A stretch of DNA of 64,000 bases, from assembly GCF_022953055.1 (NCBI RefSeq), contig NZ_JALJEJ010000010.1, positions 1-64,000 of the forward strand, read 5' to 3'. Source of the stretch: Mucilaginibacter straminoryzae (GTDB taxonomy: Bacteria; Bacteroidota; Bacteroidia; Sphingobacteriales; Sphingobacteriaceae). Below the pieces are notes generated by a model. That model was not told the origin of the DNA. It was given only the letters and a program-made list of their open reading frames with translations, and did no database searches. Positions 25,043 to 34,293 of this stretch are shown in pieces; position 1 is the first letter of the stretch; each line of letters begins with the position of its first letter. A program made the translations under genes and the position numbers.

Positions 25043-26182
25043 ATGAAATTCGCAACTAAAGCTATACATGCTGGTCAGCATCCTGACCCATCTACCGGTG
25101 CAGTAATGACACCGATTTACCAAACGTCAACCTATTGGCAAAAAGCGCCTGGAGATAACCAGGGTTACGAGTATTCGCGTGGTACCAACCCAACCCGTAA
25201 GGCGCTGGAAGACTGTCTGGCGGCGTTGGAAAATGCAAAATTTGGTCTTGCTTTCTCGAGCGGTATGGGGGCAACGGATGCCGTAATGAAGTTGCTGAAG
25301 CCCGGCGACGAAGTGATTACCGGGAACGACCTTTACGGCGGCTCTTACCGTATCTTCACCAAAATATTTGCTAACTACGGTATTAAGTTTCACTTTTTAA
25401 ACCTGCACGATCCGGAGATTATTAACGAATACGTTAATGAAAATACCAAAATGGTTTGGATTGAAACGCCGACCAACCCTACTATGCAGGTGGTTGATAT
25501 TGCAGCCATTTCTAAAATAGTAAAGGCCAAGAACCTAATGCTGGTGGTAGATAATACCTTCGCATCGCCATACCTGCAAAACCCAATTGATTTTGGTGCT
25601 GATATCGTCATGCATTCGGTTACTAAGTATATCGGTGGTCACTCAGATGTGGTAATGGGTGCCTTAATGATGAACGACGAAGACCTGTACAAGCGTCTTT
25701 GGTTTATCTACAATTCTTGTGGTGCCACACCCGGCCCAATGGATAGCTTTTTTGTTTTGCGCGGGATAAAAACGCTGCACCTGCGCATGAAAGCACATTG
25801 CGAGAACGGTAGGGCAGTGGCAGAATTTTTAAAAGATCACCCCAAAGTAGAACGTATTTTCTGGCCTGGTTTCACAGATCATCCTAACCACCACATTGCG
25901 GCTAATCAAATGCGTGATTTCGGCGGAATGATCTCTATCGTATTAAAGGGAGCAGACCTGCAGGAGACCTTCCGGATCGCTTCAAACTTTAAAGTTTTCA
26001 CGCTGGCAGAATCATTAGGAGGGGTAGAATCGCTGATTAACCACCCGGCTACCATGACGCATGCTTCTATACCAAAAGAAACCCGCGAAGCAGCAGGTGT
26101 GGTAGATAACCTGTTACGCTTAAGCGTAGGGGTAGAGGATATCGAGGATCTGTTGGAAGACCTAAAGAACGCATTGAGCTAA
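25043..26182 (+). CDS. Cystathionine gamma-synthase-type PLP enzyme
   Basis: A 379-residue member of the Cys/Met metabolism PLP family. Motifs are TKAIHAGQHPDPSTGAV, YEYSRGTNPTRKALE, SSGMGATDAVM, ETPTNPTMQVVD, VDNTFASPYLQNP and the PLP lysine in HSVTKYIGGHSDV. The C-terminal AESLGGVESLINHPA fits cystathionine gamma-synthase or gamma-lyase. It joins O-acylhomoserine to cysteine or cleaves cystathionine; the direction cannot be told from sequence alone. The metE gene elsewhere in the window supplies the last methionine step. Confidence 0.9.
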   Translation: MKFATKAIHAGQHPDPSTGAVMTPIYQTSTYWQKAPGDNQGYEYSRGTNPTRKALEDCLAALENAKFGLAFSSGMGATDAVMKLLKPGDEVITGNDLYGGSYRIFTKIFANYGIKFHFLNLHDPEIINEYVNENTKMVWIETPTNPTMQVVDIAAISKIVKAKNLMLVVDNTFASPYLQNPIDFGADIVMHSVTKYIGGHSDVVMGALMMNDEDLYKRLWFIYNSCGATPGPMDSFFVLRGIKTLHLRMKAHCENGRAVAEFLKDHPKVERIFWPGFTDHPNHHIAANQMRDFGGMISIVLKGADLQETFRIASNFKVFTLAESLGGVESLINHPATMTHASIPKETREAAGVVDNLLRLSVGVEDIEDLLEDLKNALS

Positions 26183-26185
26183 TAT

Positions 26186-26243
26186 AGAATCAAGAGCCAG
26201 GATTTGGTTAAGGATAGTGTCTTGTTTCTTGGCTCTTGATTCT
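26186..26243. repeat. Inverted repeat between metB-like gene and TIGR02757 gene
   Basis: AGAATCAAGAGCCAG at 26186-26200 pairs with TTGGCTCTTGATTCT at 26229-26243, 14 exact pairs plus one wobble, with a 28-base loop. It begins just after the stop of the preceding gene and ends 13 bases before the next ATG. It has no T-run, so it is more likely a repeat element or an RNA-processing stem than a simple terminator. Confidence 0.65.
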
Positions 26244-26256
26244 TGTTTCTAACATT

Positions 26257-27075
26257 ATGGTACACGATCTCAAGGCCTTTCTCGATGCTAAAGTTGCGCA
26301 ATACAACCGCCCGGAGTTTATCGAGAATGACCCCATAGTTATCCCGCATAGCTTCGCTCAAAAGCAGGATATCGAGATTATGGGTTTTTGGGCGGCAATT
26401 TTAGCCTGGGGACAGCGCGTAACGATCATCAAAAAATGCCGTGAACTGATTAACCTGATGGATGGTGCGCCTTATGATTTTATCATCAACCATCAGGAAC
26501 ATGATTTGAAAAAGCTGCTGAATTTTAAGCACCGCACTTTTAACGACATCGATACACTTTACTTTATTACCTTTTTCAGACATCATTACGAAAGGTTCGA
26601 CAGCCTGGAAGATGCCTTTTTACCCACTAACTCTCTTAAGGGAGAAAAGGAGGACATGATAACTCCGTCTTTAAGGGGGTGGGGGGTAGAGGCTTCGCTT
26701 AATCACTTTAGAAGCTATTTTTTCTCCTTGCCGGATTATCCGCACCGAACTAAAAAGCATATTTCTTCGCCCTCACAAAAATCCACCTGTAAACGTCTGA
26801 ATATGTTTCTCCGCTGGATGGTTCGTAAAGACAACTGCGGAGTCGACTTTGGGATATGGAACAGAATGAGTCCGGCTGATCTGGTTTGTCCCTGTGACCT
26901 GCATGTGGATCGGGTAGCAAGAAACTTAAAATTGATTACCCGTAAACAAACAGATTGGCAAACCGCAGTTGAATTGACAACTCATTTGAAAGAATTCGAT
27001 CCGGCCGACCCGATAAAGTATGATTTCGCCCTGTTTGGTTTGGGGATAGAAGAGAAGTTTGGCTTTGGGTTGTAA
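26257..27075 (+). CDS. TIGR02757 family protein with an in-frame repeat insertion
   Basis: A 272-residue protein of the TIGR02757 family, function unknown. Family blocks are FIENDPIVIPHSF, GFWAAILAWGQRVTIIKKC, HRTFNDIDTLYFI, SSPSQKSTCKRLNMFLRWM and LVCPCDLHVDRVARNL. Between FDSLEDAFLP and LNHFRSYFFSLP about 25 extra residues (near 123-147) are encoded by a copy of the G-rich palindromic repeat found upstream of the metB-like gene. The frame stays open through it. The ATG at 26257 is the family start; a longer frame begins at 26236 inside the inverted repeat region. Confidence 0.88.
   Translation: MVHDLKAFLDAKVAQYNRPEFIENDPIVIPHSFAQKQDIEIMGFWAAILAWGQRVTIIKKCRELINLMDGAPYDFIINHQEHDLKKLLNFKHRTFNDIDTLYFITFFRHHYERFDSLEDAFLPTNSLKGEKEDMITPSLRGWGVEASLNHFRSYFFSLPDYPHRTKKHISSPSQKSTCKRLNMFLRWMVRKDNCGVDFGIWNRMSPADLVCPCDLHVDRVARNLKLITRKQTDWQTAVELTTHLKEFDPADPIKYDFALFGLGIEEKFGFGL
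26622..26696 (+). repeat. Palindromic repeat copy inside a coding sequence
   Basis: The stretch contains TCTCTTAAGGGAGA and, further right, CTTTAAGGGGGTGGGGGG then TAGAGGC. This has the same layout as the intergenic element at 24947-25036. It adds an in-frame segment to the TIGR02757 protein. Confidence 0.6.
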
Positions 27076-27171
27076 CGATAAATTAGTGGCCTGATTCCAT
27101 AGATCATCGTCCCTTCCTAAAAAAGAAATGCCGTTGACATAGGTTGTCTGAATAATGCCGAACTTTGCCGC

Positions 27172-28542
27172 GTGATATATCAGACCAACGATACGATTGT
27201 TGCTTTAGCAACCCCTAACGGTATTGGCGCTATTGGCGTAATCCGCCTGTCTGGCCCTGAGGCAGTAACCATTGCGCAAAAGATTTTTAAAGGAAAGGAT
27301 CTTACCCGTCAGGCCTCGCATACCATACACTTTGGCCGGATCGCCGACGGAGATGTGATTCTTGACGAGGTGCTGGTTTCGTTGTTTTTTGCGCCACATT
27401 CGTATACCAAAGAAAACGTGGTAGAGCTTTCTTGCCACGGTTCGGCATTTATTATTGAATCGGTGATCAAATTGCTGATTAAAAATGGTGCCCGCGCCGC
27501 CCAGCCGGGCGAGTTTACCCTACGGGCTTTCCTTAACGGGCAACTGGATCTTTCGCAGGCAGAGGCTGTTGCCGACCTGATCGCTTCTAATTCAAAAGCT
27601 TCTCAGCAAGCGGCAATGCAGCAATTGCGGGGCGGCTTTAGCAATCAATTAAATGCCCTTCGCGAACAGCTGGTCAACTTTGCTTCGTTGATCGAACTCG
27701 AACTTGATTTTTCTGAAGAAGATGTAGAGTTTGCCAATCGCGACCAATTAAAGCAGCTGATTTTAACTATTCTTGGTGTTCTTAGTCGCTTGATAGAATC
27801 CTTTGAGTTGGGGAACGCCATTAAACAAGGAATTAATACAGTTATTGCCGGCCGGCCAAATGCCGGAAAATCGACATTGCTGAATGCGCTGTTAAATGAG
27901 GAAAGGGCGATCGTTAGCCACATCGCTGGTACAACGCGCGATACCATTGAGGAGGTATTGAATATCAACGGTGTTAATTTCCGGTTGATAGATACTGCGG
28001 GGATACGCGAAGCGACAGACACCATCGAAGCCATTGGCGTTCAAAAGACGATGGAGAAAATCAGTCAGTCGGCTTTGTTGATTTATGTTTTTGATGCCTC
28101 CGAAATTTCAATTGCCGATTTGAATACTGATTTAGAAAGCCTGAAAAAACCCGGCGTACCAATGTTGGTAGTGGCGAATAAGATTGATCTGTTGGATCCA
28201 GAACAGATCGCGGCGTTACCAAATACAGAAAGTACGTTGTTCATCTCTGCCAAACAAAAAGAACGTATAGAAGAGCTAAAGCATAAGATCTATCATACCG
28301 CAATTAAAGGCCAACTGGCAGGTAACGAGATCATGGTTACCAACATCCGGCATTTGGAAGCCCTTCAAAAAACAGAAGAGGCACTAAGCAGGGTGCTGAA
28401 CGGTATTGACAACCCTATCACCTCAGATTTTCTGGCGATCGACATTAAACAAGCATTACACTACCTCGGCGAAATAACAGGCAGCGTGACCACCGACGAC
28501 CTTCTGGAGAACATATTTTCTAAGTTCTGTATCGGTAAGTAA
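27172..28542 (+). CDS. mnmE: tRNA uridine-5-carboxymethylaminomethyl GTPase MnmE
   Basis: A 456-residue GTPase that, with MnmG, modifies the wobble uridine of certain tRNAs. The N-terminal tetrahydrofolate-binding domain begins DTIVALATPNGIGAIGVIRLSG. The G domain shows G1 AGRPNAGKSTLLN, TTRDT, DTAGIRE, NKID and SAK. The protein ends with the invariant FCIGK. The start is a GTG at 27172; no ATG lies near and the alignment needs this position. Confidence 0.96.
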   Translation: MIYQTNDTIVALATPNGIGAIGVIRLSGPEAVTIAQKIFKGKDLTRQASHTIHFGRIADGDVILDEVLVSLFFAPHSYTKENVVELSCHGSAFIIESVIKLLIKNGARAAQPGEFTLRAFLNGQLDLSQAEAVADLIASNSKASQQAAMQQLRGGFSNQLNALREQLVNFASLIELELDFSEEDVEFANRDQLKQLILTILGVLSRLIESFELGNAIKQGINTVIAGRPNAGKSTLLNALLNEERAIVSHIAGTTRDTIEEVLNINGVNFRLIDTAGIREATDTIEAIGVQKTMEKISQSALLIYVFDASEISIADLNTDLESLKKPGVPMLVVANKIDLLDPEQIAALPNTESTLFISAKQKERIEELKHKIYHTAIKGQLAGNEIMVTNIRHLEALQKTEEALSRVLNGIDNPITSDFLAIDIKQALHYLGEITGSVTTDDLLENIFSKFCIGK

Positions 28543-28774
28543 TCAAGCTTTTTCTATTATGAAAATGGCCAACACTTTAAGCATAACAATCGTTACTGCA
28601 TTGGAAGTTCGCTTCAAAGACTTATATTTTGATTTCGAATTTCAAAGCATCTCCGCTAAGAAAAGACAGTAAAGTTAAACTGTTAACAGCGACGGATACT
28701 TTTATAATGTATCGGGAAAGTAGTTGGTGCAAAGGCATTTCGTACATTAGCACGTTAATACTCCGGTGGTAATT

Positions 28775-29593
28775 ATGAAAAGAGTAGTGAGCATCTTAGG
28801 CTGCGGATGGTACGGACTAGCTTTAGCGAAGTCATTGCTGGTTCAAGGCGATGTTGTGAAGGGTTCGGTAACCAAAACTGAAAAGCTAAATCTTCTGAGT
28901 GAGTACGGTATTCAACCATTTCTTGTTGATCTCCAAAAAATAAGTGAAACCCCGAAGGCTGATCCTTTCTTCGATTGTGACATACTCGTCATCGCCTGTA
29001 ATGTTAACCTGGCGAAGAGACCAAACTATCTTTTAGAAATAGAAGGCTTAATACAACAGGTAAGAACCTCGCTCATAAAGAAAGTTCTTTTTATTAGCTC
29101 GATCAGTATTTACGGAGAGCCCGGAACGGTAGTGGATGAACAAAGTTTACCGCAACCGAATACCGAATCTGCCCGTTTATTATCGGCTGCAGAAGCATTG
29201 TTTTTAGCAGAGACCCGGTTTGAGGTGACTATATTACGGTTTGGGGGCCTTGTTGGACCTGGTCGTATGCCGGGGCGTTTTCTTTCGGGTAAAAAGCAAA
29301 TTCCAAATGGGCTGGCGCCTGTGAATCTTATCCACCTGAAGGATTGTGTCGGCTTGACGGAAGCGGTTATAAATTCGAAAGCGCATATCCCGATACTGAA
29401 TGGCGTATCTCCGGCGCATCCTACAAGAAACTATTTTTATTGCCTGGCTGCAGCAGTTGAAAAACTTCCTGCGCCGGAATTTATCCTGGAGAAAAACGAT
29501 TGGAAAGAAGTTAATAGCCGATACGGCACCAACTTTTACCAATACCAAATTACGGATTGGAAAAATTGGTTATTAAACCCTCAGCTCGATTAA
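28775..29593 (+). CDS. SDR/YeeZ-like NAD(P)-binding protein
   Basis: A 272-residue protein with an N-terminal dinucleotide fold, VSILGCGWYGLALAKSLL, then VLFISSISIYGE and LRFGGLVGPGR, typical of extended SDR proteins similar to E. coli YeeZ. The catalytic YxxxK is not obvious, which is common in this atypical group. Substrate unknown. The ATG at 28775 is preferred to an in-frame GTG at 28766. The 230 bases before it hold only a weak 37-codon frame. Confidence 0.8.
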   Translation: MKRVVSILGCGWYGLALAKSLLVQGDVVKGSVTKTEKLNLLSEYGIQPFLVDLQKISETPKADPFFDCDILVIACNVNLAKRPNYLLEIEGLIQQVRTSLIKKVLFISSISIYGEPGTVVDEQSLPQPNTESARLLSAAEALFLAETRFEVTILRFGGLVGPGRMPGRFLSGKKQIPNGLAPVNLIHLKDCVGLTEAVINSKAHIPILNGVSPAHPTRNYFYCLAAAVEKLPAPEFILEKNDWKEVNSRYGTNFYQYQITDWKNWLLNPQLD

Positions 29594-29748
29594 AAAGTAG
29601 CTTCAACAGGTTCCGCAGCTTTTAGATGTAAACCTAAGGTTGACTTCAAAGCGTTCCTTCGTATCCCAAGTTTCCACAAGGGTTGGCCGCTCCCGCAGGA
29701 TTCCCTATTTTCGCAGCCCTAATAACAGGAGCCCAGTAGTATATTTCA

Positions 29749-31596
29749 ATGAAAGTCATTATTGCAGAAAAGCCCTCCGTGGCCCGTGAAATTGCCAAAG
29801 TATTTGGGGCGAATACAAAACGGGAGGGCTATATCGAGGGAAAAGGCTATACGTTTACCTGGGCTTTCGGTCATCTGCTGCAATTGGCGCCACCACAGGA
29901 ATATGGGTATTACCGTTGGAGTGTCCAAAACCTGCCGATGCTTCCCCAAAAGTTTAAGCTCTGTATTCGCAAGGTTAGCAGTAAGGAGGGTGTGGTAGAC
30001 GATCCGGCTGCAAAAAAGCAATTGGATGTTATCAAGAAATTGTTTGACGAAGCTACGGAGATTATTGTGGCGACGGATGCCGGGCGGGAAGGCGAACTGA
30101 TTTTCCGGTATATTTATTACTACTTGAAATGTAAGAAACCGTTTAAGCGGCTCTGGATCTCCTCGCAAACTGATGAAGCTATTAAAGAAGGTTTTCGTAA
30201 TTTGAAGCCAGGCGGCGATTATGACACACTTTTTAATTCCGCGCATTGCCGCTCACAATCGGATTGGCTGGTTGGTATGAATGCGACGCAGGCGCTGAGC
30301 CTTGCCTCCTGTACCCGGTCTGTTCTTTCTTTAGGCAGGGTGCAAACACCGACACTGGCCATGATCTGTGCCCGTTACTTAGAAAATAAAAATTTCGTTC
30401 CGGAACTGTATTACCAGGTCGCTATACAAGTTGACAAAGATGGACAACTGTTCCGTGCGATCTCTGTCAAAAGTTATAAAAACCGGGCAGAAGCGGAGCA
30501 GGTGCTGGAGCGGGTAGAAGACGTTGCTGCCGGATTTGCAAATGGGGGAAATATCCTGAGTGTAGAGGCCAAACCCCGTAAAGAGCCGCCTCCACTATTA
30601 CATGATTTGAGCAGTTTGCAGCAGGAGGCGAATAAACGAAAGGGCTTTACGGCCGACCAGACCCTGGGAATTTTGCAGCATCTGTATGAGAATAAACTGG
30701 TGACTTACCCCCGTACCGGTAGCCGCTACATCGGCGATGATGTTTTTGCCACCGTTCCGCAGTTGATCGCCGGTTTTACCGGTCATGCCTTGTTTGGCAA
30801 ACAGGCAACGATCCTGACAGAAAGCAAATTAAACAAACGCAGTGTGAACGCGAAAAAAGTGACGGATCACCATGCGATTTTACCGACAGGTGAACGTGCT
30901 TATACGCTTTCCACCGATCAGCAGGCCATCTACGACATGGTGGTCGGCAGGATGCTGGAGGCATTCCACGGGGAGTGTGTGAAAGAGATCACGAAGATCA
31001 CAGTTAAATCCGGCGAGGATTTTACGGCAAGCGGTACCGTAGTAGCCGTACCTGGCTGGCGCGCGGTATTTAATGACAAGGACGAAGAAAAAAAAGACGA
31101 GGAGAATGCAGCCTTGCCCAAAGTAGTGAAGGGTGAAAACCTGCCGATAACAAACAAAGCAGTATTGGATAAGCAAACCAAGCCAAAAGCATTGTACAAT
31201 GAAGCTTCGTTATTAAAAGCCCTGGAGACGGCAGGTAAAGAAATTGAAGACGATGAGTTGCGCTATGCCATGAAAGACAGTGGCTTAGGTACACCCGCAA
31301 CCAGGGCTTCTATAATTGAGACGCTCATCAAACGTAATTATATCATTCGTGAAAAAAAGAACCTGGTACCTACCGCCACGGGGCTGTCTGTTTATGGTGT
31401 TGTAAAAGATCAGCAGATCGCCCAAGCAGAACTAACCGGTAGTTGGGAAAAACGATTAGAGGAAATACGCTCCGGTGCCTCAGTGGCTGCCTTTCAGCAG
31501 GAGATCCAGAATTATACCCGTTCTATTACCAGTGAGATGCTTAGGGCGGGGGAAGTGCTCAGGCAGAAAAGTAAGGAGCCTGCAGGAAAGCATTGA
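29749..31596 (+). CDS. topB: Type IA DNA topoisomerase III
   Basis: A 615-residue enzyme that relaxes negative supercoils and decatenates DNA by single-strand passage. The Toprim domain opens MKVIIAEKPSVAREIAKVFG and carries ATDAGREGELIFRYIY. The active-site tyrosine is in LVTYPRTGSRYIGD, and LSLGRVQTPTLAMI matches domain 2. No C-terminal zinc fingers are present. TopB genes are often on conjugative elements in this phylum, but no transfer gene is nearby, so this copy looks chromosomal. Confidence 0.93.
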   Translation: MKVIIAEKPSVAREIAKVFGANTKREGYIEGKGYTFTWAFGHLLQLAPPQEYGYYRWSVQNLPMLPQKFKLCIRKVSSKEGVVDDPAAKKQLDVIKKLFDEATEIIVATDAGREGELIFRYIYYYLKCKKPFKRLWISSQTDEAIKEGFRNLKPGGDYDTLFNSAHCRSQSDWLVGMNATQALSLASCTRSVLSLGRVQTPTLAMICARYLENKNFVPELYYQVAIQVDKDGQLFRAISVKSYKNRAEAEQVLERVEDVAAGFANGGNILSVEAKPRKEPPPLLHDLSSLQQEANKRKGFTADQTLGILQHLYENKLVTYPRTGSRYIGDDVFATVPQLIAGFTGHALFGKQATILTESKLNKRSVNAKKVTDHHAILPTGERAYTLSTDQQAIYDMVVGRMLEAFHGECVKEITKITVKSGEDFTASGTVVAVPGWRAVFNDKDEEKKDEENAALPKVVKGENLPITNKAVLDKQTKPKALYNEASLLKALETAGKEIEDDELRYAMKDSGLGTPATRASIIETLIKRNYIIREKKNLVPTATGLSVYGVVKDQQIAQAELTGSWEKRLEEIRSGASVAAFQQEIQNYTRSITSEMLRAGEVLRQKSKEPAGKH

Positions 31597-31731
31597 CCGC
31601 AGTGGTTCCTGCTATTTATTTTTCGTCGTCTTCATCTCTGGAGCATTATCAGACATTCATAGACGTTTTGAAATTTAATCCTGTCTGCCCCAAGATTTAA
31701 TGTATGGATGAAACAAGCTACTCCTTGATAC

Positions 31732-32931
31732 TTAATTGGCCGGTTGTCGGTTCAGATTAAAAAGTAGTAGCATCACAATCAGAGAGCACGCGATAAAGAC
31801 CAAGTAACTATAGCTGAGATGAGCCATGTTTTTAGCCGGGATAGCGGCTACTACAAGATAAGTGAGCAGCGAAAGGATCACATAGACCAGTCCGCCTGTC
31901 AGTCCGCCTGACATGCCTGCATTTTTGGGAAAACGACCCAGGCAATAGGCGAAGTAATTATTATAAGTGAATCCCGCGCCGACATGGATCAGGAACGCGA
32001 AAAACACCATGACATAAATGTTCGCAAAATAATAACTGCTTAGGATCATCAAAGCCACTACCATGAGCTGTAGTATAACACTCACCAGTAATTTGCTGAA
32101 AAAAGGACGGTTGATCAGCGCGCGTCCGATAAATCCGCCCAGCATCCAGGCCAGGCCCAGGATGAGTGAGCAATAGCCGGCAATCACCGGTGTCAGCTCA
32201 AAGTGGTGCTCAATAATAAATGGGCCGGTCATGTTATACATGATCACCATGGAATAGGCAAAGCAGAGCATGAGGATGCCGAGACTAAAGGTGGTCGTCT
32301 TAATCATCTCCACATAGAGCCCTGCAATGGTCTTTAGCTTAAATTCGGTGCGGTGACGGATCGTTTCACCGCTGTAAAGGTATTCCAGCACGGCGATCAC
32401 TGCAGCCAGGCCGGCAAGAAACAAGAAGTTGGACTGCCAGCCAAAATAATGCTGGAAATAGCCACCCAGGAAAGGCGCCACGATAGGCCCGGCCGACCAG
32501 ATGATGGTAAACATACTCAAGTAATGCTGTAGCCGATCACCCTCATAAACATCTACAAAATAAGCGCGTTTAGCGATCACAATAATCGCTACCGTGATGC
32601 CCTGGACGATCCGCAGGACATAGATCATGTAGATATTCGGGATAACAGCGATCAGGACGCTTGCAGCGATAAATACCAGCAATGAAATAAAGCTGAGCCG
32701 GTAACGTCCATACGCATCCAGCACACTGCCTAAGAAGAGTTGCGAAACGCCGTAGCTGACCAAAAACAACGTAAGGGTCAACTGCACCTGTAAACTCGTG
32801 GCGTGTAAGTCGCTGCCCATGCTGGGTAGAGAGGGGATGTATATATCGGTCGCGAAACCGGATAAAGGTAATAAAGCAAAGGCCAGGATTGTAGGTATCC
32901 GCTGATCTTTGTGATTGAAAACAGGTTGCAT
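31732..32931 (-). CDS. Bcr/CflA-type MFS multidrug transporter
   Basis: A 399-residue membrane protein with about 12 hydrophobic segments. The loop 2-3 motif is LGSVLDAYGRYRL and the family signature GFATDIYIPSLPSM follows the first segment, as in Bcr/CflA drug:proton antiporters. The ATG at 32931 removes a short unlikely extension (to 32955). It is monocistronic. Likely substrates are drugs or other small hydrophobic molecules. Confidence 0.88.
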   Translation of the reverse strand: MQPVFNHKDQRIPTILAFALLPLSGFATDIYIPSLPSMGSDLHATSLQVQLTLTLFLVSYGVSQLFLGSVLDAYGRYRLSFISLLVFIAASVLIAVIPNIYMIYVLRIVQGITVAIIVIAKRAYFVDVYEGDRLQHYLSMFTIIWSAGPIVAPFLGGYFQHYFGWQSNFLFLAGLAAVIAVLEYLYSGETIRHRTEFKLKTIAGLYVEMIKTTTFSLGILMLCFAYSMVIMYNMTGPFIIEHHFELTPVIAGYCSLILGLAWMLGGFIGRALINRPFFSKLLVSVILQLMVVALMILSSYYFANIYVMVFFAFLIHVGAGFTYNNYFAYCLGRFPKNAGMSGGLTGGLVYVILSLLTYLVVAAIPAKNMAHLSYSYLVFIACSLIVMLLLFNLNRQPAN

Positions 32932-33102
32932 GATGCGGCAAAAGTACACATCCATGAGACGCTCATGGTCGGGTGAAAGTCAGAAAAAGGGGCAAAAGAA
33001 AAGGGGTAGAGCGATTGCGAAAGTTTCAGCATGCTCCAGATCAATTGATGCATTCCATCGCCTTTGTACCTAATGCCTAATCAACTGACTGATGATCTGG
33101 GT

Positions 33103-34038
33103 TTAATTCTGGTTGAATGCTATTTTTCCGCCGGCTTTAGCCCACTCATCAAGCCCTCCTAATAGCGGTCGTATTCGTTTTAAGCCTGTTTTTTGCAATT
33201 TTTTTGCATACTTGGCTGCTGTAATCTCATTAGGACAAGAACAATAGATAACTATCTCTTCATGGGCAGAATAAAGATTAGCGATTTCATTTAAATTACT
33301 ATCACTTACGTGTATTGAACCGGGAATGAACCCGTTTCGTATCCGCTGGTCTGCCGGCCGTGCGTCAAAAATTACAGGGCCTGACGTTTCCTGTATCAAC
33401 ACAAGCAGGTCATTGACCGTCACGCGATCATTTTTAAATTGGTGGATAAGGAGGTACCGTTGCAACCATTTCGTAAACAGGTAGATAGCGAAGGAGATAA
33501 TAACGATTAAAATACCAAGTTTACCGAATTGGGTTAGTGTAGCTATTAAGCTGCTGATCTGGAAACGAAATAAAACGCCTAAACCAATAGCCGCTATACT
33601 ATAAATCATCCCTGCAATCAATGAGAAAGCTATGAATGAAAATATTGGCATTGCATAAACACCAGCCACTACCGGGGCTAATGTAGAAAGCCCGGGAATG
33701 AATTTGACAACTGTTAAGGCAGGCGGACCATAACGGTTAAAAATGTCTCCGCTGCTTTTAACGCATGAGTCAGGCGAAAGCGAGATCCTGCACAATTTTC
33801 CCAGAATACCCGTGCCTATTCTTTTACCTAAAAAATATAAAGTAATGTCTCCGATTAAAGATCCGGACGTAGCGGTTAGTGTGAGTGAAATGATATGAAT
33901 GCTATCAATAGGGGTAACGGCTGCCGTAACAATAAGAATCGCAAATGCCGGAATGGGTAAGCCTACGCTCTGCAAAAGCGTAATAAGGAAGATGATCCCT
34001 AGTCCGTATGCTTGCACCAGTTCAATTAGTGTACTCAT
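33103..34038 (-). CDS. DedA/VTT membrane protein fused to a rhodanese domain
   Basis: A 311-residue fusion. Residues 1-195 are a DedA-type (SNARE-associated/VTT) membrane domain with four to five hydrophobic segments and the motif VVKFIPGLSTLAPVVAGVYAM. Residues 205-305 are a rhodanese domain with FDARPADQRIRNGFIPGSIHV and the active-site loop VIYCSCPNE, cysteine present. DedA proteins flip or move lipids; the rhodanese may handle sulfane sulfur or sense redox at the membrane. The role of the pair is not known. The 255 bases upstream (34039-34293) hold only the metE terminator. Confidence 0.88.
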   Translation of the reverse strand: MSTLIELVQAYGLGIIFLITLLQSVGLPIPAFAILIVTAAVTPIDSIHIISLTLTATSGSLIGDITLYFLGKRIGTGILGKLCRISLSPDSCVKSSGDIFNRYGPPALTVVKFIPGLSTLAPVVAGVYAMPIFSFIAFSLIAGMIYSIAAIGLGVLFRFQISSLIATLTQFGKLGILIVIISFAIYLFTKWLQRYLLIHQFKNDRVTVNDLLVLIQETSGPVIFDARPADQRIRNGFIPGSIHVSDSNLNEIANLYSAHEEIVIYCSCPNEITAAKYAKKLQKTGLKRIRPLLGGLDEWAKAGGKIAFNQN

Positions 34039-34243
34039 TGATGAAGGCTACCATGGTGCAAAAATAAAGGATCGATAATCAAGGCGTTCCTTAAAGTTTA
34101 ATTTTTACGTTAGGATGCTTTTTAGTAGCCCGTTATTTTTAATAGTTAGTATACCGCCGTACAATGAAAATGATGATCATTTTACTACTGCTACTGGTCT
34201 GTATGCAACCAGTATAACTATTCATTGGTCTCTTTTATGTCAG

Positions 34244-34273
34244 AAAAACACTGCGGGTGTCTGCCCGCAGTGT
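34244..34273 (-). terminator. Terminator of metE
   Basis: On the minus strand a perfect 10-pair stem (ACACTGCGGG with CCCGCAGTGT) around a 6-base loop is followed by TTTTTC, 20 bases after the metE stop. Confidence 0.88.
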
Positions 34274-34293
34274 CAAAATCATTTTTAGGATGT

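Noticed and set aside
28559..28672. 37-codon frame starting MKMANTLSITIV between mnmE and the SDR gene
   Set aside because: No known homologue, no promoter and no clear ribosome-binding site; too short to support.
29749..31596. TopB as sign of an integrative conjugative element
   Set aside because: No tra, mob, integrase or att repeats were found around it.
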